From an uncultured Verrucomicrobia subdivision 3 bacterium (GTDB lineage: Bacteria > Verrucomicrobiota > Verrucomicrobiae > Limisphaerales > UBA11358), in NCBI GenBank assembly GCA_903921455.1, contig CAIXPZ010000234.1, positions 1 through 64,000 on the forward strand: DNA of 64,000 nucleotides. The letters run 5' to 3'. Of this stretch, positions 10,349-18,486 are shown one piece after another; the first letter of the stretch is position 1, and every line of letters starts with the position of its first letter. Below the pieces are notes generated by a model that saw only the letters and a program-made list of their open reading frames with translations, made no database searches and had not been told where the DNA came from. The position numbers and the translations under genes were made by a program.

Positions 10349-12241
10349 TTATTCCGGCTTGAACCGGACGACGTGCCACGGCTGCACGCCCTCGACGATT
10401 TTCAGCAGGCAATTGGTGGTGCCGACCAGTTCGGCCCCGGAGGTTTTCAGCCAGCCATCAATCGTCTGACCATGCGATTGCAAATTGAAACCACCCACGA
10501 CGACATATTTCACCCGCTGGCGGATATAATCCGGCGCATCACTCAAAAGAAAATGCTCCGCGCTCCGGCCACCGAACGGCCGCCACATTGAGATATCGCA
10601 ATCGTCTTCCGTGCCAATGAAGCCGACGACTCCCGCGTCCGGCGGCAGCAGGTCGCGCACGCTGGCGAGCGCGTCGTAGCGCTGGGAATAGACCGTATAA
10701 ACTTGCAGCGCACGCACAGCCGCCCGCTGGTCGGGATATGCGGTCACCACTTTGGCCAAAATGGTTTGGGCAGGCCACAGCGGACGATCCGGTGAAATCA
10801 CCAGCACCACCAGCGCCAGCGCCAGCACGCCACCAACCAGCCACCCCCACCACCAGCGGCGAACGACTTGCACCTGGCCTGCGCCCAGCAGCAGCGCCGG
10901 CAACAGCAGCGGATAATAGGGCGCGATGATGCGGTGCGGCGTGACCATGCCGGATTTCATCGTGTAAACGAGCAGTGCGAGCCACGGCGCGGCCAGCACA
11001 CACAGCCGCAGTTTGGCGGGTATGGCCAGCGGCAAAGAATAATATCCTGCGGAACGGCGCAGCCAGAATGCGGCCGGGATAGAAACGAGCAGCAGCAGAC
11101 AGCAACCGAAACCAAAGCCCGCCCAGTCTTCCGTTGGAACTTCGGGCAGTAGATGAAAGCCCGGCTCGAAGTTCGCCAGCATCGGCGCCGTCAGGAAATG
11201 CGGCGCGATGGCCAAGATATGCTGGTTCCACCAGCCAGCTAGCGGGAACATCGGTGGCAGTAAGTTATTCAACAGCAGCAGCAGCGCGTTGCCCCAGATG
11301 CCGACGAGGGGATTCTTCATGTTCATTCCCGTGCGCTCAATGGACAGGCCTGACCAGTCGTGGATGTAATAAATGTTTAACGCCGCCGTCGTCAAAAAGG
11401 AAACCACCGCCCCAAGCAGCAGCACCAGCACGGTCATCTTCCAATGCCGCAGCAAAATCGGAATGAGTGGAAAAATCAAGACCGCGCATGGCAGTAGCAA
11501 CGGAATGTTGCTGGCTTTCGCCCCCGTCAGCAAGGCACCAGCCAATAGCGCATACCACAACTCCGCCGGCTGGCGCGAAACCCATGCGCGGCCGGCGAAT
11601 GCAATCATTGCCAGCGCATAGACGGCGGGAAACGTGTCGTTGGCAATGCCGGCGGCCTGCAACAGAAAGTCATAACCCGTCGGCAGCAGCCACATCCATT
11701 GCCATGCCACGCGTTTGCGGACGCCAAGTCGCGTGAAGACCGTGAACGCCAATCCCGGCAGCAGCAGAAACGGGATGAAGTTGAGCAGGAACAGCGCGCG
11801 GTCGGATTTCGTGAACAGGAGCAGCGGCGCGGAGAGCCATTCAATGCCGCAGGCGCGGTCGTTCATCCGGAAAATCGGCGTGTGAATCCAAAACCAGCCG
11901 CCATGCGCGAGCCATTGCAGCGTGCGCGCCATGCGGTAGTTCAACCCGGTGTAATTGCTCGGCGGATATATCACGCCACCGACCAAGACCAGCAGTGCCA
12001 GCCCCGCAAACGCCAGCGGCAGCGGCCGGCGGAAACGGCGGAGAATTTTTACCCGGCTCGGCAGCTTCCCGCCAACTGGCAAATCAACCTGCTTGCGACA
12101 AAGGAATAATAAAGTGGCGGCAACGGCACAGAAAACCACATAGCCCGGCCGATTCAACTGGCCAATGGCCGACAAACTCCAGCCGGCAAGGCTCGCAAGC
12201 ACCGACAACCAAATCCAGAGTTTGGCCGCCTTCATGCCCAT
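10349..12241 (-). CDS. Polytopic membrane protein, GT-C/ArnT-like glycosyltransferase candidate
   Basis: About 630 residues with eleven or more hydrophobic segments spread over the length. The first luminal-type loop contains WIHTPIFRMNDRACGIEW, in the place where GT-C (PMT/ArnT/GT39-like) enzymes carry acidic catalytic residues, and the C-terminal third is a soluble domain. The start at 12241 is chosen because its ATG overlaps the ruvB stop (TGATG at 12243-12239), implying translational coupling to ruvB. If it is a GT-C enzyme it would transfer a sugar from a polyprenyl-phosphate donor to lipid or protein. The family call is moderate and the role uncertain. Confidence 0.55.
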   Translation of the reverse strand: MGMKAAKLWIWLSVLASLAGWSLSAIGQLNRPGYVVFCAVAATLLFLCRKQVDLPVGGKLPSRVKILRRFRRPLPLAFAGLALLVLVGGVIYPPSNYTGLNYRMARTLQWLAHGGWFWIHTPIFRMNDRACGIEWLSAPLLLFTKSDRALFLLNFIPFLLLPGLAFTVFTRLGVRKRVAWQWMWLLPTGYDFLLQAAGIANDTFPAVYALAMIAFAGRAWVSRQPAELWYALLAGALLTGAKASNIPLLLPCAVLIFPLIPILLRHWKMTVLVLLLGAVVSFLTTAALNIYYIHDWSGLSIERTGMNMKNPLVGIWGNALLLLLNNLLPPMFPLAGWWNQHILAIAPHFLTAPMLANFEPGFHLLPEVPTEDWAGFGFGCCLLLLVSIPAAFWLRRSAGYYSLPLAIPAKLRLCVLAAPWLALLVYTMKSGMVTPHRIIAPYYPLLLPALLLGAGQVQVVRRWWWGWLVGGVLALALVVLVISPDRPLWPAQTILAKVVTAYPDQRAAVRALQVYTVYSQRYDALASVRDLLPPDAGVVGFIGTEDDCDISMWRPFGGRSAEHFLLSDAPDYIRQRVKYVVVGGFNLQSHGQTIDGWLKTSGAELVGTTNCLLKIVEGVQPWHVVRFKPE

Positions 12242-13257
12242 CAAAAAAGTTTGGACTGATTGCCCGCCGCCGGTTTAAGCCCCAGTTTTTGGTAGCTCAA
12301 CTCGGTGGCAATGCGGCCCTGCGGCGTGCGGTTAAGGTAGCCTTCCATGATGAGATACGGCTCATAGACTTCCTCAATCGTGTCCGGCTCCTCGCCGACG
12401 GCGACGGCGAGCGAATTCACGCCGACCGGCCCGCCGCCGAACTTCACGATAACGGCTTCGAGGATGCGCTTGTCCATCTCGTCGAGGCCGTTCTCGTCAA
12501 TCTCCAGCATCGCGAGCGCCTTATCCGCAACGTCCTTGGTGATGCGGCCATCGTGCCGCACCTGCGCATAGTCGCGGACGCGGCGGAGGAGATTATTTAC
12601 GATGCGCGGCGTGCCACGGCTGCGCCGGGCAATTTCGTGCGCGCCAGCGGGATCGATTTCTACGTTCAATAAGTTCGCCGAGCGGAGGACGATTTTATCC
12701 AAATCGGCCGCGCAGTAATAATCCAACCGCTCGCGCAGGCCGAAGCGCGTCAAGAGCGGGGCAGAAAGCAGACCGCTGCGGGTAGTCGCGCCGATGAGCG
12801 TGAAACGCGGCAGATTCAGCCGCACACTGCGCGCGTTCGGGCCGGAATCAATGATGATGTCGAGTTTGAAGTCCTCCATGGCCGGATAGAGATATTCCTC
12901 AATGGTCTTTTGCAGGCGGTGGATCTCGTCAATAAAGAGCACGTCACCTTCTTCGAGATTGGTGAGCAGGCCGGCGAGGTCGCTGGCTTTCTCGATGGTC
13001 GGGCCGCTGGTGGCCTTGACGCTGGCGCCCATCGCCTTCGCGAGAATGTTGGCGATGGTGGTTTTACCCAAACCGGGCGGACCGGAAAGCAGGATATGGT
13101 CGAGCGACTCGCCCCGCTGTTTGGCGGCGGCGACAGAAATCTCCAACCGCTCCTTCACCTTCGGCTGGCCGGTGAAATCGGAAAAGAGCGACGGCCGCAG
13201 CGTCATTTCGAGCGCGGCGTCGGGTTTGTTCAAGGTGGTAACCGGACGTTCGGACAT
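12241..13257 (-). CDS. ruvB: Holliday junction branch migration ATPase RuvB
   Basis: Clear RuvB: AAA+ motor with Walker [10 protein letters not shown], Walker [11 protein letters not shown], sensor 1 IGATTRSG, arginine-finger-type [13 protein letters not shown], and the C-terminal winged helix ([16 protein letters not shown]). The start at 13257 gives [20 protein letters not shown], matching the normal RuvB N-terminus; an upstream ATG at 13335 would add 26 residues not seen in the family. It works with RuvA and RuvC in recombination repair; neither is nearby. Its stop codon overlaps the start of the membrane protein gene downstream. Confidence 0.95.
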   Translation of the reverse strand: MSERPVTTLNKPDAALEMTLRPSLFSDFTGQPKVKERLEISVAAAKQRGESLDHILLSGPPGLGKTTIANILAKAMGASVKATSGPTIEKASDLAGLLTNLEEGDVLFIDEIHRLQKTIEEYLYPAMEDFKLDIIIDSGPNARSVRLNLPRFTLIGATTRSGLLSAPLLTRFGLRERLDYYCAADLDKIVLRSANLLNVEIDPAGAHEIARRSRGTPRIVNNLLRRVRDYAQVRHDGRITKDVADKALAMLEIDENGLDEMDKRILEAVIVKFGGGPVGVNSLAVAVGEEPDTIEEVYEPYLIMEGYLNRTPQGRIATELSYQKLGLKPAAGNQSKLF

Positions 13258-13355
13258 CGCCGACAGCTTGCGGAAAGCGTGCGACAGCGGCAAGCGCGAT
13301 TGCGCATTAAAAACCGCTGGATAATTAAAATTCATACCGCTAGGCTTCCCGCCTT

Positions 13356-15830
13356 ATGCCCAAGCGAAACATTTTTTCCGGCCTCCTGCTGCTGGCCGCC
13401 ACCCGCGCCGCCGCCGGCGATGCGGATATCCAGTTGCCTTCCCTGACGGAAGTGACGTTTTTCCACGGCAACGTCACGAGCCACGAGATTTTATTCTGCG
13501 GACTCTTTGTCTGTGTCGTCGGCGCGGCGTTCGGCATCTGGGAATACCTGCGCACCCGCGCGCTGCCGGTGCACCGCTCGATGCGCGAGGTGTCCCACAT
13601 CATCTGGGAAACGTGCAAGACTTACCTGTGGCAGCAGGGAAAATTCCTCGCCGCGCTCTGGCTCCTGATCGCGGTCTGTATGATTTATTATTTCATCGGC
13701 CTGCAACATAAACCGCTCACCCAGGTGCTGGTGATTCTCGCGTGTTCCATCTTCGGGATCCTCGGCAGCTATGGCGTGGCGTGGTTCGGCATCCGCATCA
13801 ACACCACCGCCAACTCGCGCGCCGCGTTCGCCGCACTGCGCGGCAGTCCGCTGAAAACGCTATTCATCCCACTGCAAGCAGGCATGAGCATCGGCCTGCT
13901 GCTGATCTGCGTGGAACTCGCCTGCATGATCGGCATCCTCGCCTTCATCCCGACCGAACTGGCCGGACCATGCTTCATCGGCTTTGCGATCGGCGAATCG
14001 CTCGGCGCCAGCGCGCTACGCATCGGCGGCGGCATCTTCACCAAAATCGCCGACATCGGCAGCGACCTGATGAAAATCGTCTTCAACCTCCCGGAAGATG
14101 ATCCGAAGAATCCCGGCGTCATCGCCGACTGCACCGGCGACAACGCCGGCGACTCCGTCGGGCCGACGGCCGACGGCTTTGAAACTTACGGCGTGACCGG
14201 CGTGGCGCTCATCGCGTTCCTCGCGCTGGCGCTGGCACTTTCACCGCTATTGTGCGCGAAACTCATCATCTGGATGTTCGCCATCCAAGTGCTCATGGTG
14301 CTGGCATCGCTCGGATCGTTTTACTTCAACCTAGTCGTCGCCAAGTTCCGTTACAGCGGGAAAAAGGATTTCAACTGGGAAGCCCCGCTCACCGACCTCG
14401 TCTGGATCACCAGCATCGTTTCCATCCTCGTCTGCTTCGGCGCGAGCAAATTGCTGCTGGGCGATTTCACGATCACACAAACCGCAAATGGCGCCCCGAC
14501 GGAAGTCGCGCTGCCGGATCTCTGGTGGGTGCTCTCGGCCATCATCGGCTGCGGCACGCTGGCCGGCGCACTCATCATGGAGTTCACCAAAATTTTCGTG
14601 AGCACCAAGTCGCGGCACGTTCAGGAGGTGACGCTGGCCTCCGACCAAGGCGGCGCGTCGCTGAACGTGCTCTCCGGCCTGGTCGCCGGCAACTTCTCCG
14701 CGTTCTGGATGGGCCTCGTCATCCTGGCGCTGATGTTCGTCTCGTATCTGTTCTCGCTGAACCACGATTTCATGAATCTCATCCCGGCCAAATATGTTTT
14801 CGGCGCGCCGATTTTTGCGTTCGGCCTCGTGGCGTTCGGCTTCCTCGCGATGGCCCCGGTGACGATCGCCGTGGACAGCTTCGGCCCGGTGACGGACAAC
14901 GCCCAATCCGTTTATGAATTAAGCCGGATTGAAAAGCTCCCCAACATCAGCGCGGAAATCGAAAAGGAATTCGGCTTCAAGCCGGACTTCGGCACCGCCA
15001 AGCTGGAACTCGAAAAGGGCGACGGCGCGGGCAACACCTTCAAGGCCACCGCCAAACCGGTGCTCATCGGCACCGCCGTCGTCGGCTCCACCACGATGAT
15101 TTTCGGCATCATCATGCTGCTCGAACACGTCTTCGGCGACGCCGTGGGCCGCTTAAGTCTGGTCATGCCGCAGATCGTGTTCGGCCTGCTCATGGGCGGC
15201 GCGGTGATCTACTGGTTCACCGGCGCAACCATCCAGGCGGTCGTCGCGGGAGCATACAGCGCGGTCGTGTTCATCAAGAAAAACATCAAGCTCGACAAAG
15301 AAGCCGCCTCCATCGAAGACAGCAAGCGCGTCGTCGAGATCTGCACCCGCTACGCGCAGAAAGGCATGATCAATATTTTCATCGTCGTCTTCTGCTTCGC
15401 GCTCGGCCTGCCGTTCCTGAATCCGTATTTCTTCATCGGCTATCTCATCGCCATCGCGTTCTTTGGTTTGTTCCAGGCCATCTTCATGGCGAACGCCGGC
15501 GGCGCGTGGGACAACGCCAAGAAAATCGTCGAGGTGGACATGAAAATGAAAGGCACGCCGCTCCACGCCGCCACCGTCGTCGGCGACACCGTGGGCGACC
15601 CGTTCAAAGACACCTCGTCGGTCGCGATGAATCCGATCATCAAGTTCACCACGCTCTTCGGTTTGCTCGCCGTGGAAATCGCCGTGGAACTCAAGCAAAA
15701 GGATCCGTCATCGCCGCTGTCCTATTTCATCGGCGCGACCTGCTTCCTCATCGCGCTCGTGTTTGCCTACCGCTCATTTTATTGCATGCGGATTCCGGTC
15801 GAGCCCACCGGACAAGTTGACCGCAAATAG
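13356..15830 (+). CDS. hppA: Membrane-bound ion-translocating pyrophosphatase
   Basis: 824 residues with about sixteen membrane segments. The pyrophosphate-binding loops are intact: DIGSDLMKIVFNLPEDDPKN, DCTGDNAGDSVGPTADGFET and VVGDTVGDPFKDTSSVAMNP. The ion-specificity segment reads AGNTFKATAKP with Lys at residue 563, the position occupied by Lys in K+-independent enzymes (GNTTKAT type) and by Ala in K+-dependent ones, so a K+-independent proton pump is likely. It hydrolyses pyrophosphate in the cytoplasm and pumps H+ outward. It diverges from ruvB with 98 bp between starts, and eboD-like follows 38 bp after its stop. Confidence 0.92.
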   Translation: MPKRNIFSGLLLLAATRAAAGDADIQLPSLTEVTFFHGNVTSHEILFCGLFVCVVGAAFGIWEYLRTRALPVHRSMREVSHIIWETCKTYLWQQGKFLAALWLLIAVCMIYYFIGLQHKPLTQVLVILACSIFGILGSYGVAWFGIRINTTANSRAAFAALRGSPLKTLFIPLQAGMSIGLLLICVELACMIGILAFIPTELAGPCFIGFAIGESLGASALRIGGGIFTKIADIGSDLMKIVFNLPEDDPKNPGVIADCTGDNAGDSVGPTADGFETYGVTGVALIAFLALALALSPLLCAKLIIWMFAIQVLMVLASLGSFYFNLVVAKFRYSGKKDFNWEAPLTDLVWITSIVSILVCFGASKLLLGDFTITQTANGAPTEVALPDLWWVLSAIIGCGTLAGALIMEFTKIFVSTKSRHVQEVTLASDQGGASLNVLSGLVAGNFSAFWMGLVILALMFVSYLFSLNHDFMNLIPAKYVFGAPIFAFGLVAFGFLAMAPVTIAVDSFGPVTDNAQSVYELSRIEKLPNISAEIEKEFGFKPDFGTAKLELEKGDGAGNTFKATAKPVLIGTAVVGSTTMIFGIIMLLEHVFGDAVGRLSLVMPQIVFGLLMGGAVIYWFTGATIQAVVAGAYSAVVFIKKNIKLDKEAASIEDSKRVVEICTRYAQKGMINIFIVVFCFALGLPFLNPYFFIGYLIAIAFFGLFQAIFMANAGGAWDNAKKIVEVDMKMKGTPLHAATVVGDTVGDPFKDTSSVAMNPIIKFTTLFGLLAVEIAVELKQKDPSSPLSYFIGATCFLIALVFAYRSFYCMRIPVEPTGQVDRK

Positions 15831-15868
15831 TTCTCGTCAAAACCCGCCGCAGGTTTCAGATTGAATGC

Positions 15869-17023
15869 GTGTCCGTGATTCAGCGTTCCATCAACGTCGG
15901 CTGGGAGCTGCGCGTTTTCTTCACCGAGAAGGTTTTTGCGCCGGACAATCCCGTCCTACGCGATGCACTCGCCGACGCCGGACCGCGCAAAGCGCTCGTG
16001 GTGCTGGAAGATTCGCTCGCGCAGGCGTTGCCGGGGCTGGACCGGCAGATTGAAGCCTATTTCGCCCTCCACGCGGAAAAAGTCCGGCTGGTGCACGCGC
16101 CGCTGTTCGCCTGCGGCGGTGAGTCCGCCAAAAACTCCACCATCCTCGTCAGTGAAATCTATTCGCAACTGCACCGGCATCATGTGGACCGCCATTCGTA
16201 TCTCATCGCCGTCGGCGGCGGCGCGCTACTGGACGTCGTCGGTTACGCCGCCGCCACCGCGCACCGCGGCATCCGGCTCGTGCGGATTCCCACAACCACC
16301 CTGAGCCAGGCCGATTCCGGCGTCGGCGTCAAAAACGGCCTCAACGCCCTGGGCCAGAAAAATTTCATCGGCACCTTCGCGCCCCCGTTCGCCGTCATCA
16401 ATGATTTCAGTCTTCTCGCCACGCTCGCGCCGCGCGACAAACGCAGCGGTTATGTGGAGGCCGTGAAAGTCGCCTGCATCCGCGATGCCCAATTTTTTGA
16501 CGAGCTCGAACGTGACGCCGACCGGCTGGCCGCCTTTGCGCCGGACGCGATGAAACACCTCATCCGCCGTTGCGCCGAACTGCACCTCGACCATATCGCC
16601 ACCAGCGATGATCCGTTTGAGACCGGCTCCGCCCGCCCGCTGGACTTCGGGCACTGGTCGGCGCACAAACTCGAGCAGCTTTCCAATTTCCATATTTCCC
16701 ACGGAGAAGCCGTCGCCATCGGCATAGCGCTCGATGTGATCTATTCGCGCGAAATCGGATTACTGAATCCGGCAGCAGCCGACCGGATATTGAATCTGCT
16801 GGAAACACTGGGTTTCCGGCTTTTTGCGGACGAACTGCTCAACACTGACAACGCCAACCGCCCGACCTTTTTGTCCGGCCTCGAGGAGTTTCGCGAACAC
16901 CTCGGCGGCGAACTCTCCGTCACCCTGCTGTCGGAAATTGGCCGCGGCGTCGAGGTTCACGAAATGAACCCGCGCCTGATCGCCGTGGCCGTCGAAGAAC
17001 TGCGCGCCCGGGCCGGAAAATGA
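15869..17023 (+). CDS. eboD: EboD-like sugar-phosphate cyclase (3-dehydroquinate synthase superfamily)
   Basis: 384 residues of the dehydroquinate synthase fold: NAD-binding SYLIAVGGGALLDVVGYAAA, PTTTLSQADSGVGVKNGLNA, and metal ligands in Glu of YVEAVKVA, His of FGHWSAHKLE and His of SHGEAVAIG. It lacks the usual AroB phrasing (SVGGKTGVN, GHTFGHAIE). Together with the downstream alkaline-phosphatase-superfamily gene it matches the EboD-EboF pair of ebo clusters, which take part in export of a metabolite or lipid to the periplasm. No eboA, B, C or E is nearby. Start is GTG at 15869 or 15875; neither has a clear ribosome binding site. Confidence 0.75.
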   Translation: MSVIQRSINVGWELRVFFTEKVFAPDNPVLRDALADAGPRKALVVLEDSLAQALPGLDRQIEAYFALHAEKVRLVHAPLFACGGESAKNSTILVSEIYSQLHRHHVDRHSYLIAVGGGALLDVVGYAAATAHRGIRLVRIPTTTLSQADSGVGVKNGLNALGQKNFIGTFAPPFAVINDFSLLATLAPRDKRSGYVEAVKVACIRDAQFFDELERDADRLAAFAPDAMKHLIRRCAELHLDHIATSDDPFETGSARPLDFGHWSAHKLEQLSNFHISHGEAVAIGIALDVIYSREIGLLNPAAADRILNLLETLGFRLFADELLNTDNANRPTFLSGLEEFREHLGGELSVTLLSEIGRGVEVHEMNPRLIAVAVEELRARAGK

Positions 17024-18486
17024 GCCGGCTCGCCGTCATCAACGTCGTCGGCTTGACCGAGGCGCTCATCGGCGAACACACACCGCGCATCGCGGCCTTC
17101 CGCCAACGCGGCACACTGGCACACATCGCTCCGGCATTTCCCGCCGTCACCTGCACCGCCCAATCAAATTATCTCACCGGCAAAACTCCGTCCGAACACG
17201 GCATTGTGGGAAACGGCTGGTTCAATCAAGAGCTGGCCGAGGTGCAATTTTGGAAACAATCCAACCACCTGGTCGATGCGGCAAAAATCTGGGATGCGAC
17301 TTGGCTCTTGAACCCTGACTTAACGTGCGCCAATTGCTTTTGGTGGTTCAACATGTATTCGGCCGTGGATTATTCCATCACGCCGCGACCGATGTATTCC
17401 GCCGACGGCCGGAAATTTTTCGATGTTTATTCCTGGCCGTATTCCATCCGCGAAGAAATCAAGAAGGACCTTGGCGCATTTCCCTTCTTTGGTTTTTGGG
17501 GCCCGGCCGCCGGCGTCGATTCGCCACAAGGCAAAGCCGATGCCGCGTCACGCTGGATCGCCGAATCGGCCAAGTGGATCGAAAACAAATATTCGCCTAC
17601 GCTGAACCTGATTTATCTGCCACATCTGGATTATAATCTACAGCGACAAGGCCCGTTCGACACAGCAGGCAATCCAAATCCAAAAATTCACCGCGACCTG
17701 CGAGAGATTGACGCCATCGCCGGCGACTTGCTGGATTTTTTCGGCAAGCGCGGCGTGCAAGTCGTGCTGCTTTCCGAATACGGCATCACGAACGTGGACA
17801 CACCCATCCATCTCAACCGGATTTTTCGCGAGCAAAGCTGGTTGACGGCCAAAGAAGAATTGGGGCATGAAATTCTTGATGCGGGCGCGAGCAAAGTTTT
17901 TGCCGTGGCCGACCATCAGGTGGCGCACATTTATCTAAACGACCGTTCGCTGGAAAAATTCGTGCGCGAGATTCTGGAAAAAACTGCCGGCGTGGAAAAA
18001 GTTTTGGGCAAGGCAGAGAAAATCGCGGCGGGCATTGACCATTCGCGCGCGGGTGATTTGATTGCCGTGGCACGGGAAAATGCGTGGTTTACTTATTTTT
18101 ACTGGCTCGACGACGCGCGCGCGCCGGATTTTGCGCGGACCGTAGACATCCACCGCAAGCCGGGCTACGACCCAGTGGAATTATTTCTCGACCCGAAGAT
18201 TCCGGCGGTGAAAATGAAAATTGCGTGGCGGCTGCTGCAAAAGAAACTCGGACTGCGGATGCTGATGGACGTGATTCCACTCGACGCGACGCTGGTGAAA
18301 GGCTCGCACGGCCGGCGCCCGGCGAATAAAAAAGACTGGCCAGTCTTCATCGCCGACCAGCCGGAGCTTCTGCAACTGAAAGAAATGGAGTCTACCGAAA
18401 TATTTAAAATCCTATTAAGATGGATCGTTGCCTCCGCTCGCAACACAAAACCCGAGCCCTTCACCCGCCCATCTGGCCGCGCGTGA
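17020..18486 (+). CDS. eboF: EboF-like phosphodiesterase/nucleotide-pyrophosphatase-fold protein
   Basis: 488 residues of the type I phosphodiesterase fold, overlapping eboD-like by ATGA (17020-17023). The nucleophile region PAVTCTAQSNYLTG (Thr44) and SEHGIVGNGW are present, as are LPHLDYNLQRQGP, LLSEYGIT, VADHQVAH and KGSHGRRP. Several canonical two-metal ligands are changed: the Asp before the first Gly-Leu is Val (INVVGLT), and the Asp-His of SDHG is Glu-Tyr (SEYG). From memory these changes are shared by relatives in ebo clusters, so the protein is probably not a standard zinc phosphodiesterase. No signal peptide. Its last 26 bases overlap the convergent U32 gene. Confidence 0.75.
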   Translation: MSRLAVINVVGLTEALIGEHTPRIAAFRQRGTLAHIAPAFPAVTCTAQSNYLTGKTPSEHGIVGNGWFNQELAEVQFWKQSNHLVDAAKIWDATWLLNPDLTCANCFWWFNMYSAVDYSITPRPMYSADGRKFFDVYSWPYSIREEIKKDLGAFPFFGFWGPAAGVDSPQGKADAASRWIAESAKWIENKYSPTLNLIYLPHLDYNLQRQGPFDTAGNPNPKIHRDLREIDAIAGDLLDFFGKRGVQVVLLSEYGITNVDTPIHLNRIFREQSWLTAKEELGHEILDAGASKVFAVADHQVAHIYLNDRSLEKFVREILEKTAGVEKVLGKAEKIAAGIDHSRAGDLIAVARENAWFTYFYWLDDARAPDFARTVDIHRKPGYDPVELFLDPKIPAVKMKIAWRLLQKKLGLRMLMDVIPLDATLVKGSHGRRPANKKDWPVFIADQPELLQLKEMESTEIFKILLRWIVASARNTKPEPFTRPSGRA

